A DNA stretch of 64,000 nucleotides from Pseudosulfitobacter pseudonitzschiae (GCF_002222635.1 NZ_CP022421.1:1-64000), one strand, 5' to 3'; counted from the first letter of the stretch, positions 1 to 9,126 are shown. Made by a program: numbers and translations. Notes: a model not told the origin generated them from the sequence alone.

Positions 1-69
1 GGTGGAGGCGATTATGAATGGCGTCGACCCCAGAGACAAAGAACTGTTGCGGGGTTTCAGAGCATGAGG

Positions 70-228
70 TCAATAGCCTGCGGCATATCCGACAGCTTTG
101 AATCAGTTCCTGCGCTCTCGCGGATCGCAGGAATCGCGGACCTTCGTGAGGCTGAGTACGCAGATCCATTTGAGATTTGCGTTCAGCTTGGTGCATGCAG
201 TTTTCATGGGGTTCAGATCCGGCAAATA
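70..228 (-). pseudogene. IS630-family transposase, C-terminal remnant
   Basis: Read on the minus strand this stretch gives a peptide starting YLPDLNP, passing through KLNANLKWIC and ending FKAVGYAAGY. That matches the C-terminal end of IS630-family DDE transposases, which carry a SPDLNPIE block and an NYFxxAGY tail. The Glu that completes the catalytic triad is replaced (NPMK instead of NPIE) and an in-frame stop sits just before FKAVGY, so the fragment is dead. No upstream part of the gene is visible before the next gene. It marks an old insertion at the left edge. Confidence 0.7.
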
Positions 229-257
229 CGGGGACAGACACGAACTAGGAGTTCAGT

Positions 258-1634
258 GTGAACAGCGATCAAGTAAACAGGGAGCATTTCTTCTACGTTG
301 CCGTAGCGCGGTTTGTTTTTCTGCATCAAAAGCATGGTATCGTTTCGGTCCGGGATCCGATCAGGCTCGCAGACGCCGAGACGTTTGGCCTCTCCCAGCT
401 ATTGATTTACGGCCTTAACGTGGCTGGCCTGCCCCTGCGCTGGATGACCTTTTCAACACTTGATGAACCAAGGCCCATCCTGTCCGTTCTGCAGGAGGCG
501 TGGTCGCAAGCCGAAGGCCTGCGCGGATCGCCGGACACATTACGGGTTAATCGCCACCTGGCCTCCGCCGCCCCCGGTTTGGCTGCTGACCTCGCGAAGA
601 TTGGCGTGCATCTCGCGATTACCGACGCTGCAGACAAGACCCATCCAGCTGCACTGCGCACGGCACAAGACGCCGCCCGGTGGTTGTTGAACCGAAACAG
701 GAACGAGACGGCCGATAAAGACCCGTTGGTCGCGCTTGTTGAAAATGCAGCTCGCGACCACCGTTATGACAGCCAGCGTGGGGCAGTCAGCTCTGCGCCT
801 GCGAAAGTGCGGCAGCAAATTGAGCATTGGCTTGCCCTCCCGGTTCGCGAAGCCGAATTACGTCCCACCGAAGGGATGGATTGGACCCCTGGCAAATGGC
901 TCTATCCTCAAGAGGCCTCAATACCGCCGAAGCAACCACGGTACTTCCAGCACGACGGCTTCGACGGAGGGGTTTGGTTGCTCACTGGGCATGAGCAAGA
1001 TGGGGACTGGATGGACGTCGACGATGATCCAATTAGCTACGGTCTTGAAGAAGTGGCCTCGCTGCTGCGGAACCTCATCGAGTGCTGGCCAAACCCACCC
1101 GCCGAAATCGCGACTGCAGTTGGAATCACACTTCGACAACTCAAGTGGTTTATCTCCGGCGGCGCTGATCTTGACCTAAACGTCCGCCATCGTCTCGAGA
1201 GGCTTCTTGGCATAGGCGTCGATGAGCGCTCAGGCTGCCTCACCGCACTCGGCCCTTATGTCCTGATCGCGCGCAAACCACAGGCGCTGGAAGACATCTT
1301 TACCGAGATTTCTGGCGGTGGAGACGCAAACCCTTGGGAACTGCTTCCCATTACCGGTGCAGCCGATCCAAGCTGGCGATATATCCTGATCAACACTTAC
1401 GGGTCGCCGCCTAGCTTCGTCATGGTTCCCCGTGGCGATCGGATTGCTGATCGGCTCGATGACCTGATTCTCAACTTTGCTGGGCCTCGCTCAGTCGCCC
1501 GATCCTTCTATCAGGATGTTGTCGCAACCTGCGCTCGCGCGAGCCTGAGCTCCGAGGCAAACATTTCGTCGACCACCGAGTTTGCTCGGCGGCATGAGCA
1601 GCACTGGACAGATCGCGTATGGCAACCTGAGTAG
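258..1634 (+). CDS. Hypothetical protein with a putative HTH segment
   Basis: A 458-residue protein of unknown function. The start is a GTG with AGGAG seven bases upstream, which decides it over neighbouring candidates. No signal peptide or membrane segment is seen. Residues about 278-318 (PAEIATAVGITLRQLKWF, then a second helix ending LERLLGIG) resemble the XRE/MbcA-type helix-turn-helix of antitoxins and regulators. The remainder, including an acidic patch near residues 246-257 (EQDGDWMDVDDD), is not recognised. It stands alone on the plus strand beside a dead IS630 end, so it is probably accessory cargo. It could be a regulator or part of a toxin-antitoxin or defence locus, but nothing in the sequence proves this. 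Confidence 0.75.
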   Translation: MNSDQVNREHFFYVAVARFVFLHQKHGIVSVRDPIRLADAETFGLSQLLIYGLNVAGLPLRWMTFSTLDEPRPILSVLQEAWSQAEGLRGSPDTLRVNRHLASAAPGLAADLAKIGVHLAITDAADKTHPAALRTAQDAARWLLNRNRNETADKDPLVALVENAARDHRYDSQRGAVSSAPAKVRQQIEHWLALPVREAELRPTEGMDWTPGKWLYPQEASIPPKQPRYFQHDGFDGGVWLLTGHEQDGDWMDVDDDPISYGLEEVASLLRNLIECWPNPPAEIATAVGITLRQLKWFISGGADLDLNVRHRLERLLGIGVDERSGCLTALGPYVLIARKPQALEDIFTEISGGGDANPWELLPITGAADPSWRYILINTYGSPPSFVMVPRGDRIADRLDDLILNFAGPRSVARSFYQDVVATCARASLSSEANISSTTEFARRHEQHWTDRVWQPE

Positions 1635-1879
1635 CGGAGTGGTCCGGCGCGATGACTGTAACCGTTCCCTTAACTCTGCGTACGCAGCACAATCCTTGAC
1701 TCTCTGCGCTCAATCATTATCTTCATGGCGTGCCATAAAGAGCATCTTGGGCCGGGTTACCTTGGATATCGCTCCGCCCACTTGGATGATGGTTCTGCCA
1801 AGAGAGCCATTTGCAGGACACGTAATGGTGGCGTCCGACCCCTTGAGCTAAGGACGCGCTGCTACTGCGAGCACATCGA

Positions 1880-2305
1880 TCAACGCACGGTTCCCACACG
1901 GGTACCGTGCGTTTTCGTTCCAGAGAAGGCCGTTATCACCGACCAATGTGGATCTTCGCCACGAGGCGTACGGTGCTCAACAATCGCGGTCCCGGTCCGC
2001 GAGCGGACAGCCATAGCCCTGAGAGTCCTCCAGTTGTGATCCCCGAAAAACACGGGGGTGCCCTCTCGGACAATCGTCGCGACATACCCGGCCACGGACC
2101 CAAAATCAGGAAAGCCGGCCGCGACCATCTCGCGCTCGTGCTCAGCCCAGATGTGCTCGGCACCGAAACCGCGATTGGGGCCAGTGTGCCGTCCACGAAA
2201 GAGGCGGATCTCGCCAGCCGGCAGGATGATCCCCGGCGCGCGCATCTCAAGCAGTCGTCCGAAGGCGAGGGCACCCGAAGGATGCAGGATCGGGGTCATC
2301 GACAT
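1880..2305 (-). CDS. Conserved plasmid hypothetical protein
   Basis: A 141-residue protein starting ATG (MSMTPILHPSG; a second ATG lies two codons in). It begins 5 bases after the stop of the HTH gene at 2311, so the two probably form one transcript and may be translationally coupled. No catalytic motif is recognised. The middle (GRHTGPNRGFGAEHIWAEHE) and the C-terminal part (HWSVITAFSG) read as a small soluble domain. The last codons run through a terminator-like hairpin, so the true 3' end deserves care. Function unknown. Confidence 0.6.
   Translation of the reverse strand: MSMTPILHPSGALAFGRLLEMRAPGIILPAGEIRLFRGRHTGPNRGFGAEHIWAEHEREMVAAGFPDFGSVAGYVATIVREGTPVFFGDHNWRTLRAMAVRSRTGTAIVEHRTPRGEDPHWSVITAFSGTKTHGTRVGTVR
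1882..1913. terminator. Hairpin, probable terminator
   Basis: A perfect 10-bp inverted repeat, aacgcacggt / accgtgcgtt, with a 12-base loop followed on the plus strand by a short T run (tttt). It could end transcription of the 258-1634 gene. It overlaps the last codons of the convergent 1880-2305 gene. The 245 bases between 1634 and 1880 otherwise show no gene. Confidence 0.5.
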
Positions 2306-2310
2306 CGATC

Positions 2311-2844
2311 TCAGTCCTCGGTCTTTGCAGTTGTCGCACGCTGCTTGGCGGCCGCTGCCCGCGCATTTGCCCGAGCATTCGGGCGCTCTGTTTTCTGACG
2401 CGCCGCCTCACGTTCAGCCCGCTCGTCGTCAAAATCCGGGGCGAGCTTCTTCAGTTTCCGTACCAGCCCATCGAGGTGATAGATGTTGGATCCGAAATCC
2501 CCTGCAGCTGTCGTTTGCTGCTCGCGCCTCAGAAAACCCTGTGCTTCCAAGTCGCGAATATGCTTCTGCAAGGTCGTCTCAGACATATCCAGACGTTCCA
2601 GCAGATTCCGTTTTGACGGAAAAGGTGGCTTCGCCGGGTCCATCCAATAGCTCAACAACTGAACCAGAATATTGAACTGGGCCGTGTTCAACCCAAGACG
2701 CTTCTGGCCCCGAACGAGGATGTTCGGAACACCGGTAAAACCATGGCTCATCACGGCGGGGCCGAAGATCCTCTCGGTCGAGGACTTCTGACGCTTTGCC
2801 GGGGTGGCTTCGGCCTTTTGTTGCGATGTCTTCTTCTGGGGCAT
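2311..2844 (-). CDS. Winged-helix DNA-binding protein (plasmid HTH protein)
   Basis: A 177-residue protein with GGAGG upstream of its ATG. Residues about 50-125 form a winged helix: LNTAQFNILVQLLSYWMD, then PSKRNLLERLDMSETTLQKH as the recognition segment, then RDLEAQGFLRRE as the wing. Both termini are Lys/Ala/Arg-rich and probably disordered (the C-terminus is repetitive Ala-Arg). This architecture is common in replication-initiator-like or regulatory HTH proteins of rhodobacterial plasmids and integrative elements. It heads a two-gene minus-strand unit with the 1880-2305 gene. The target is unknown; autoregulation from the adjacent 480-bp intergenic region is an inference. Confidence 0.75.
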   Translation of the reverse strand: MPQKKTSQQKAEATPAKRQKSSTERIFGPAVMSHGFTGVPNILVRGQKRLGLNTAQFNILVQLLSYWMDPAKPPFPSKRNLLERLDMSETTLQKHIRDLEAQGFLRREQQTTAAGDFGSNIYHLDGLVRKLKKLAPDFDDERAEREAARQKTERPNARANARAAAAKQRATTAKTED

Positions 2845-3324
2845 GGCTCGCGCCTCCTTTCGGCATACGATCTACGAGCCGCGTTTCCCTAGAACAAGGC
2901 GCCCCACGAGATTGGCGGTGTGCAGTTTCTGTACTTACCCGTATTCCGATATCCCGGTGACTGCCATATCCCGTTATCTGGATGACGGTACTTAGCTGTT
3001 CAGGTTCTGGGGTCAGGTGGATCGAGATCTACACCTACCCGTGGGGGCAATCTTTTGCCATCGCGAAATGCGCTTGGATCCCAAAATTATGCTGGTTCCA
3101 ACACTTGAATAGCGCATCTTTCAGGCAAATGCCACACTGAGCGCCAGTCAAACCCGCAGCCTTACAAAAGATGATGTTGCAATAGCTGCGCCTCATCACT
3201 AACTTCGATCGTCAAGGGTGAACCCCGTAGCTGTCGCCGGCTGAAACCTTCGTCTCCTGATACTGCACTTGACCTCGATCTCTCACTCGATGGTCGTGTC
3301 TAACCGGCGATCACGACCTTAGAG
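2845..3324. other. Intergenic region between divergent genes
   Basis: About 480 bases separate the divergent starts at 2844 and 3325. It must hold both promoters, but no convincing -35/-10 pair or strong inverted repeat could be assigned. A short motif, tatcccg, occurs twice about 20 bases apart around 2950-2975. No gene is supported here. Confidence 0.4.
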
Positions 3325-4113
3325 ATGAGCATGATCGACGCTACCATTCCTTTTCACCTGTCTGCAGCCGACTTGTCTAACTTGAAAAAGGCCGCGGCGC
3401 TGCATCTGCCGAATATTGCCCCCAGCCTCCGCCAGGAACTAATTGCGCGCGCCTTTGGCTTTCACACCGCCACTGGCTTCCGGCAGACGCTCGAAGCGGC
3501 TCCTGATCGCGAGCATGAAATCAAGCTCTGTTTCCAGACGGCAGCAGACTTCGCCTCCTCTCGCGGCCTCGTCGTGTCGGCTCGGAACATCTACGATATC
3601 CTCGCGACGACCGTGATGGTGAAGGAAGCCTCACGGGATCCGGAAATCAACGACATGGGGTATGGCAACAGATATCTCTGGCCGGAAAACCGCCATATCC
3701 GGGACGAGCTGGCTGGTGTGCCTGTCCACATGCAGGGCAATGTCCGGTCAGCAATTTGGCGCAAGCGGATCAGCGAGTCCCGTGCAAAGGTAACGGACAT
3801 CGCGAAACGTGACAGCCTCCTTCATGCGCTGGCCTTTGCGTCCTGCCTGGAGAAGATCAAGACAACGCAAGAAAAGGGCGCCTACTTCCTAAAGCACCGA
3901 GCCGAAGAAACGCCCTTCAGGCTCTTCGGAGACGTGGTGATCGGACACAATTACGTTTCGAATACGGATATGATCATCGCCATGTTACATCTTGGGTTCC
4001 AGATGAATGGTCGAAACCGGATGGGGGAAAGGCTGCACCCACGGTTCAACTATTCAATGAAATCGGTTGTCGCGATGAAGCCGCATTCTGTCCGACAAGC
4101 AGATGCGGCTTGA
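3325..4113 (+). CDS. Hypothetical protein
   Basis: A 262-residue soluble protein of unknown function. The ATG follows a weak purine stretch (tagag); a second ATG lies two codons in. The N-terminal 50 residues (ADLSNLKKAAALHLP, then RQELIARAFGF and a T-rich turn) resemble the short helical N-terminal domain found on many plasmid-borne accessory proteins ahead of variable domains. The remainder, including a CLEKIKTTQEKGAYFLKH helix, is not recognised. It is monocistronic and faces the convergent 4202-4774 gene. Confidence 0.7.
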   Translation: MSMIDATIPFHLSAADLSNLKKAAALHLPNIAPSLRQELIARAFGFHTATGFRQTLEAAPDREHEIKLCFQTAADFASSRGLVVSARNIYDILATTVMVKEASRDPEINDMGYGNRYLWPENRHIRDELAGVPVHMQGNVRSAIWRKRISESRAKVTDIAKRDSLLHALAFASCLEKIKTTQEKGAYFLKHRAEETPFRLFGDVVIGHNYVSNTDMIIAMLHLGFQMNGRNRMGERLHPRFNYSMKSVVAMKPHSVRQADAA

Positions 4114-4201
4114 AGTATTCAAGTATGGCGGAAGATCCGTTTAGACTTGTCGCCGGAATTCATTAGGGGACATGTCATGCCCAAATGAGAAAAAGAGATC
4201 G

Positions 4202-4774
4202 CTATGCCTTCTGCCCATGATAACCACGTGCCTCGAATTCCAGTCGGCCAAGTTCGGAAAGCAAAGCGACCTCAGGAGACTGGTTACCGTACGACCGCTT
4301 CCTTTTCATCAGCATTTCAATTGTGTTCACACGCGATTGCAATCCGGTTGGACTGACGGCCATCTTCAGTCGGCTCAGCGCGGCTTGGTCACGGTCTTTC
4401 TCAAAGGCTGTCAGCGCATCGAGGATCTCCTCACCTCTGCTTCTAGGTCGATCAGAAAAGTCAGGATTGCCATATCCGCCAAGCATAGGATCTGCCGCGG
4501 CTGCGTCCAACCCCTTGCCGATGGCGCTCGTGATTCCTTCAATCAATTCGCGTCTATAATCCTGGGAACCCGAAAAATGGGCATTGCCGACAAAGAGGTT
4601 CGGAAATCGAAAGTGCCTTGCAACAAGTCCAGGAAGCATCTCTTGGACATGGATGACACCGGACAGCAACTGATGCGTGCTCTCTGCATCGCTGTCTGAG
4701 CGCCAAGTTCCAAATCCTTCCAGTTTCTGAAGAATGCTGTCGACGACGACATCCCCAGTGTTCCAGTATTTCAT
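4202..4774 (-). CDS. Hypothetical protein downstream of the IetAS-like pair
   Basis: A 190-residue soluble protein with GAGGTAAC ahead of its ATG. No recognised domain. The sequence is helical, with Leu-rich segments (THQLLSGVIHVQEMLPGLVA, then VALLSELGRLEFEARG) and a basic stretch MLMKRKRSYG. It lies 106 bases downstream of the subtilase gene on the same strand, so it may be a third, accessory member of that module or simply an adjacent gene. It has its own ribosome binding site, and the gap is long enough for a separate promoter. Confidence 0.7.
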   Translation of the reverse strand: MKYWNTGDVVVDSILQKLEGFGTWRSDSDAESTHQLLSGVIHVQEMLPGLVARHFRFPNLFVGNAHFSGSQDYRRELIEGITSAIGKGLDAAAADPMLGGYGNPDFSDRPRSRGEEILDALTAFEKDRDQAALSRLKMAVSPTGLQSRVNTIEMLMKRKRSYGNQSPEVALLSELGRLEFEARGYHGQKA

Positions 4775-4880
4775 AGTTACCTCACCACGGGGGGGATGAA
4801 GCCGCCCCTACCGTTTTCCATTTTCGTCCTGCGGCGAACAGTAATACGCTGCCTCAATGTGACCCGAGCAAGTGAGTGGC

Positions 4881-7352
4881 CTAGACAGCGATCGCCGCTT
4901 GGGCTGCAATGAGTGCTTCAACTGCCACCTGAACTTCCGCATAGAGCTCTGCTTCGAGCTCGCCTGCATCGATCTCGACAATCAGCGCATAGCGCACAGA
5001 TGGCAAACCTTCGTCCAGAAGCTTTTTCGACTTCCACCATCCGGTGACAGGGTGGACAGCCAGCAAGTTGCGCCGCGCTAGATCTGAAGCCTTACACGTC
5101 AGCTGATCTATGTGGAGGGAGCCGACATGGCGCCGATTGCTACCAAAGTCCCAAAGATCATCCTCGTCGTTTGCAGGACCATCGGGTTGTTCGGCCGCCT
5201 TGCTGATCCGAGCCAAGAATTGGGCTTCGTTCTCGCCAGCGCGATTGAGTTGGAAACGTAAGTTGTGGGACGCGTAGCGGTACCGAACGCCGCGCGAGGC
5301 TTCGGACGGGTTCGGAGCGATAAAGCTGCTGAGTGCCACCCGCAAGGTCACATCGCCATTGCCGAGCGCGCGCAAAGCCTCAACGGGCCAGGGAAGGGCG
5401 AACAGCTTCATTTCATTGTGGACATCACCGCCGGTCTTTTCAGAAATTCCGTAGGGCGTAATCGTGTCTTCCACGATAAGGGTCAGTGCGTTCGACGCGC
5501 TGCGGCGGGCACGGGCCATGTCCGGCACACCATATCCATAGCGCTGAAAAAGGGGCGTGTAGTGACCCTTGTTCGGCTGGGCAGGCAGATGTGCACGCAT
5601 CCGCTGCGTCCACCGCGCTGAAGACACATAGAGACCACGGACTGTCTCGGGCCAAAGCGTCGGATAGTCCGACCAGAGTTCCGTTACGTCCTTCGCTGCA
5701 AGCGCTGTCGCCGCGCTGGTGTCGAAGGTGAATGTGAAGGATCGGACCGGATAATTGTGGTGCGTCGAAAGGAGTGATAACCATCCGTGCCGCATTGGCG
5801 GAGGCATGGCACTTAGCGCCCAGTTTCCACCTTCAAGGACGACGTCAGGCTTGTTCGGCCAATGGGACGACCACGATGCAGTTCTCGAAGCTGGCGACAA
5901 GTCGCCGAATGGTGCAAGCGCTTGGGCCGGCTCTCCATTTGGTAGTACGGTCTTCTCTGTAAAGGCTCCGACAGACACAACATTCCACGCCTGGGCCGGC
6001 GACTCGATTTCGTTGTCCTCGTGATCGCATCGGTCGAGGTAGTTTTCGGCACCAAAGGTGAAGTTGTCGGTATTCCCTGCCGAGACAAGCACCAGGCGCT
6101 GTTGTTTCATCTCACCTGAAACACCGGCGGCGAGCTGATCGACCTCCGTCGACCAGGACGTCGGAGCGCCGTCATGCGGGGTGTCCTCACCCGTCGTCGT
6201 GGTCATGGTGAAGGTCCGGCGTCGGGGGCCGACCTGTTCGACCGCATTGATCGCCTGTCTTGTGACCGCGCCAAGGAGATGATGCGGGTTCATCCCTGCA
6301 TCAGGCAACAGCTTGACGGATTCCAGACGGTTCACGACAGAAACCGGATTCGCCTGATGAAGTTTCGGCGTCAGATCGCCAAAGAGTGCCAGTCCTCCCA
6401 TCTGCGTGCCATGGCCCTTCACATCCTCCAGTCCCCAGGCCGGGTTGGCGGCATGTCGATCATCCACGCTGAGCGCCGGCTGAATGAGAGGATGCGCGCG
6501 ACTGACACCGGTATCCAAAAGCGTAACGTAGCCAGGATCGGGATTGTCAGTGTAGGTCGTACGACCCGCGAGTTCGTCGACCCACTGCGCCTGTTCGGCC
6601 ACTGGCAAGCCGTCGAAGAAATCCGCTGTGATGGTCGGAGAGGCAAGGGCGCGGACGCCGCCCAGTCGGCGGACTGCTTGGGCGAGCTGATTGTGATCGG
6701 CCTGTACGATCACAACGGTATCTTCGGGAAACTCCAGCCGATCCGCTCCCACTGTGACGCCGTAGTTTGGTGCGGCCGCGACGAAAGCTTCGGTCATTTG
6801 AGGCTCGAGCCAAACCTCCCAGACGGTCGCAACATCCGCTCCGGGAAATTTGCCTGGAGGGCTGCGCCAGAGGGCACGCAATCCCGCTTCCGTGATGGCA
6901 GCAACGCTCTGCACCAGGTCCGCGTTCTTCGGACGCCCCGGGACGATTTCACCATCTTTCTCGCGATCAGGCGTGTCTTCAGTCCGAAACTGCTCGACCT
7001 TCTTGCGCAACTTTTCGATACCCTTGGCTGTCGCAAACACCGTCGCGCGCTCTTCAGCGCCGCCGGGAACTGGAGCATCTTCGATGCGCAGAAGCATCAG
7101 GCCGCTGGCGTCCAAGCTGTCCTTTTTCAGACGTTCGTCTACTCGGGAGCGGACTTCCAGATAGACGCCGGGAAGTTCGGCTGCTGGAATATCCGGCAGC
7201 GCGTCGATGGCCTGAAGCAATGCTTGGGCGTGCGCCGCGCGATTGGGGACATCACTTGGTCTTTTGGACCCGCCCCCGCCCTTTGCTTGGAACGGGCGAG
7301 GTTGTCCGAGATTGCGAAGGTGGAAGTGCGGAAGGTCTCGTGCCATTGCCAT
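4881..7352 (-). CDS. ietS: S8 subtilisin-like serine protease (IetS-like)
   Basis: An 823-residue protein whose catalytic triad is readable: Asp280 in TLLDTGVSRAHP, His314 in KGHGTQMGG and Ser546 in FDTSAATAL, with the oxyanion-hole Asn427 in VSAGN. There is no signal peptide, so it acts in the cytoplasm. The N-terminus HFHLRNLGQPRPFQ followed by a Gly-rich stretch is typical of the large S8 proteases paired with AAA+ ATPases. About 270 residues precede the protease domain and about 270 follow it. The start (or an ATG two codons in) overlaps the ATPase gene by about 100 bases. In the IetAS antiviral systems an ATPase IetA is encoded next to a subtilase IetS; this pair has that order and these domains. 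The antiviral role is inferred from family and context. Confidence 0.85.
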   Translation of the reverse strand: MAMARDLPHFHLRNLGQPRPFQAKGGGGSKRPSDVPNRAAHAQALLQAIDALPDIPAAELPGVYLEVRSRVDERLKKDSLDASGLMLLRIEDAPVPGGAEERATVFATAKGIEKLRKKVEQFRTEDTPDREKDGEIVPGRPKNADLVQSVAAITEAGLRALWRSPPGKFPGADVATVWEVWLEPQMTEAFVAAAPNYGVTVGADRLEFPEDTVVIVQADHNQLAQAVRRLGGVRALASPTITADFFDGLPVAEQAQWVDELAGRTTYTDNPDPGYVTLLDTGVSRAHPLIQPALSVDDRHAANPAWGLEDVKGHGTQMGGLALFGDLTPKLHQANPVSVVNRLESVKLLPDAGMNPHHLLGAVTRQAINAVEQVGPRRRTFTMTTTTGEDTPHDGAPTSWSTEVDQLAAGVSGEMKQQRLVLVSAGNTDNFTFGAENYLDRCDHEDNEIESPAQAWNVVSVGAFTEKTVLPNGEPAQALAPFGDLSPASRTASWSSHWPNKPDVVLEGGNWALSAMPPPMRHGWLSLLSTHHNYPVRSFTFTFDTSAATALAAKDVTELWSDYPTLWPETVRGLYVSSARWTQRMRAHLPAQPNKGHYTPLFQRYGYGVPDMARARRSASNALTLIVEDTITPYGISEKTGGDVHNEMKLFALPWPVEALRALGNGDVTLRVALSSFIAPNPSEASRGVRYRYASHNLRFQLNRAGENEAQFLARISKAAEQPDGPANDEDDLWDFGSNRRHVGSLHIDQLTCKASDLARRNLLAVHPVTGWWKSKKLLDEGLPSVRYALIVEIDAGELEAELYAEVQVAVEALIAAQAAIAV

Positions 7353-8334
7353 CGGTCCCTAATTCTTGGAGCGACCTTCGGCGTTCGAGGGCATCAAGCA
7401 AATCCTGTGTCGCAATCTTGTCAGTATCATTTAGCACGGCGCGTCGAGCGGCATCTTCCGCCGCCGCCACAACATCGGCCGTCGAGAGGCCTGAGGCCGC
7501 ATCCGTCACCCGCTTCCATCCCATCCGAGAAAGCGAGAATCCGATCAGCCGACGTTCGAGCGCCTGCCGAATGGCCGGGCCATCGGGCATGACGTATGGC
7601 AAAACGAGATCGAAGCGGCGCAGCACCGCGCGGTCAAGAATTCCCGGCAGGTTTGTAGTGGCAATGACGATCGAAGGCCCGGTATCCTCATCCAGGAACT
7701 GCAGGAACGAGTTCAGAACCCGCCGGGCCTCGCCGACGTCGTTCTCACCGCCCCGGGCCGCCGCCAAAGCGTCGATTTCGTCGAAGAGATAGATACCGCG
7801 CGTCGTCTTGACGGCATCGAAGATCATCTTCAGCTTCTGCGCTGTTTCACCCATGAACTTCGTGATCAGCCCGTGGAGCATGACCGAAAAGAGGGGGTAC
7901 TGCAGCTCCCCCGCAAGCGCTGAAGCACTCAGGGTCTTGCCGGTTCCGGGAGGACCAGAGAGGAGAACGCGCCGCCGTGGCTTCAACCCTTTTGCCTCAA
8001 GCTTTTCACGCATGCGCGTCTCAACAACGAGATGCGCGAGTTCGCTCTCGATCCTGTCTGGCAAGATGACATCGACGAGGCGCTCGGTCGGATAGGACGC
8101 GGCAAGGAACTCCGCCAGATCACCGCGGGGTGTTGCGATAGGAGTGATCGCAGGGGTTCGCTTCGCAGGCGGCTTCTGCCCCGCTTCAGCCCATTGTCGC
8201 AACTGCTCAGCCAGCCTGGTATGCCCCTTCTGCTCTTCGGCAGCAGAGAGTTGCATCGCCAGATCGTAAAAACGATCGGCGTCTCCCTCCGCGTGGCTCT
8301 TGACGAGACCGATGATTTGCTGGGCGGATGCCAC
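7252..8334 (-). CDS. ietA: AAA+ ATPase (IetA-like)
   Basis: A 360-residue AAA+ ATPase. The start is a GTG (reading MASAQQIIG). Residues 1-60 are a helical bundle like an MIT-type or adaptor region. The AAA+ core has Walker A GPPGTGKT at 127-134, Walker B IYLFDEID at 181-188, sensor 1 ATTNLPG and the RRFD arginine-finger segment near 240. The C-terminal tail is Ser/Pro/Arg-rich and is encoded in the roughly 100-base overlap with the protease gene. It probably unfolds, senses or gates substrate for the partner protease. It is the first gene of the module; 175 bases upstream separate it from scpB. Generic FtsH/katanin-like AAA proteins share these motifs, and the pairing is what supports the IetA call. 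Confidence 0.85.
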   Translation of the reverse strand: MASAQQIIGLVKSHAEGDADRFYDLAMQLSAAEEQKGHTRLAEQLRQWAEAGQKPPAKRTPAITPIATPRGDLAEFLAASYPTERLVDVILPDRIESELAHLVVETRMREKLEAKGLKPRRRVLLSGPPGTGKTLSASALAGELQYPLFSVMLHGLITKFMGETAQKLKMIFDAVKTTRGIYLFDEIDALAAARGGENDVGEARRVLNSFLQFLDEDTGPSIVIATTNLPGILDRAVLRRFDLVLPYVMPDGPAIRQALERRLIGFSLSRMGWKRVTDAASGLSTADVVAAAEDAARRAVLNDTDKIATQDLLDALERRRSLQELGTDGNGTRPSALPPSQSRTTSPVPSKGRGRVQKTK

Positions 8335-8509
8335 GGTTAAGCTGCTCTTTCTTCGAGGTTTTTTATCGACGTACGATACGTTGAGATTCTATACATAAAT
8401 CATCCAATGGACCAGAAAAATCGCCATCCTGTCCGTCGACCATAGCGCTCGAAGCCCCTTTTCCGAAACCTGTATTTGGAAGTAACTAATCGCGAAAAGC
8501 AGTGGGAAC

Positions 8510-9124
8510 TCAGCCAACACCAACTTGAGGTGGCTCCCCCTGAAAACCCGCATCCTCCATTTGCTCCCTATCGGGCAGGTCATGCAGGCTCTCCAGCCCG
8601 AACGCCACCAAGAACTGCTCGGTGGTGACGAAGGTATAGGGCGCCCCGCGCCGAGGCGACCGTGGTCCGGTCCCAATCAGGTCGCGCGCATGCAGCCGGC
8701 CGATCAGGTCACGGCTGATCTCCTTGCCGAAGATGTCCTTGAGCCCGTCGCGCGTAATCGGTTGATGGTAGGCGATAGCGGCCAAAACCGCGACGTCGAA
8801 TTCATTCAGGTCGAGTAGCTGGTCCCCGACATTTGCCGCCGTGCGGATTGCGGGCGCGTAGGCGGGCCGCGTTCGGAACATCCAGCCGCCAGCGACTTGG
8901 GCAATCTCGAAGGCCCGCCCTTCCAGATCGGCGGCCAGATCCTCGACCAGCAGATCGACCGAGGCCCCCTGCCCCACCACGCGCGCCAGGTCGTCGCGCG
9001 GCACCGGCGAGGCCGAGGCAAAGAGCACCGCCTCGATCCGGCGCATCCATTCCCGCCAGCGCAGCTCCGGCGGCAGGTCGGCCAACTCGCGGTCGAGTTC
9101 GGGGTCGGAGCGATCCTTGGCCAT
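8510..9124 (-). CDS. ScpB-like segregation/condensation protein, plasmid type
   Basis: A 204-residue protein related to SMC-associated ScpB. It carries tandem winged helices: IEAVLFASASPVPRDDLARV begins the first (residues about 30-100), and LNEFDVAVLAAIAYHQPITR followed by DLIGRLHARDLIG forms the second. Chromosomal ScpB acts with SMC and ScpA on chromosome organisation; this plasmid variant has no ScpA or SMC neighbour here. The ATG lies 2 bases after the stop of the DUF1403 gene, so the two are translationally coupled. The pair beside an integrase and repABC is a recurrent rhodobacterial plasmid arrangement, suggesting a role in replicon maintenance. Confidence 0.8.
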   Translation of the reverse strand: MAKDRSDPELDRELADLPPELRWREWMRRIEAVLFASASPVPRDDLARVVGQGASVDLLVEDLAADLEGRAFEIAQVAGGWMFRTRPAYAPAIRTAANVGDQLLDLNEFDVAVLAAIAYHQPITRDGLKDIFGKEISRDLIGRLHARDLIGTGPRSPRRGAPYTFVTTEQFLVAFGLESLHDLPDREQMEDAGFQGEPPQVGVG

Positions 9125-9126
9125 CG

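Noticed and set aside
6174-7592. A 472-codon open frame on the plus strand opposite the subtilase gene
   Set aside because: Its translation has no domain and is rich in Arg/His as expected for the antisense of a GC-rich gene; the minus strand encodes a clear S8 protease.
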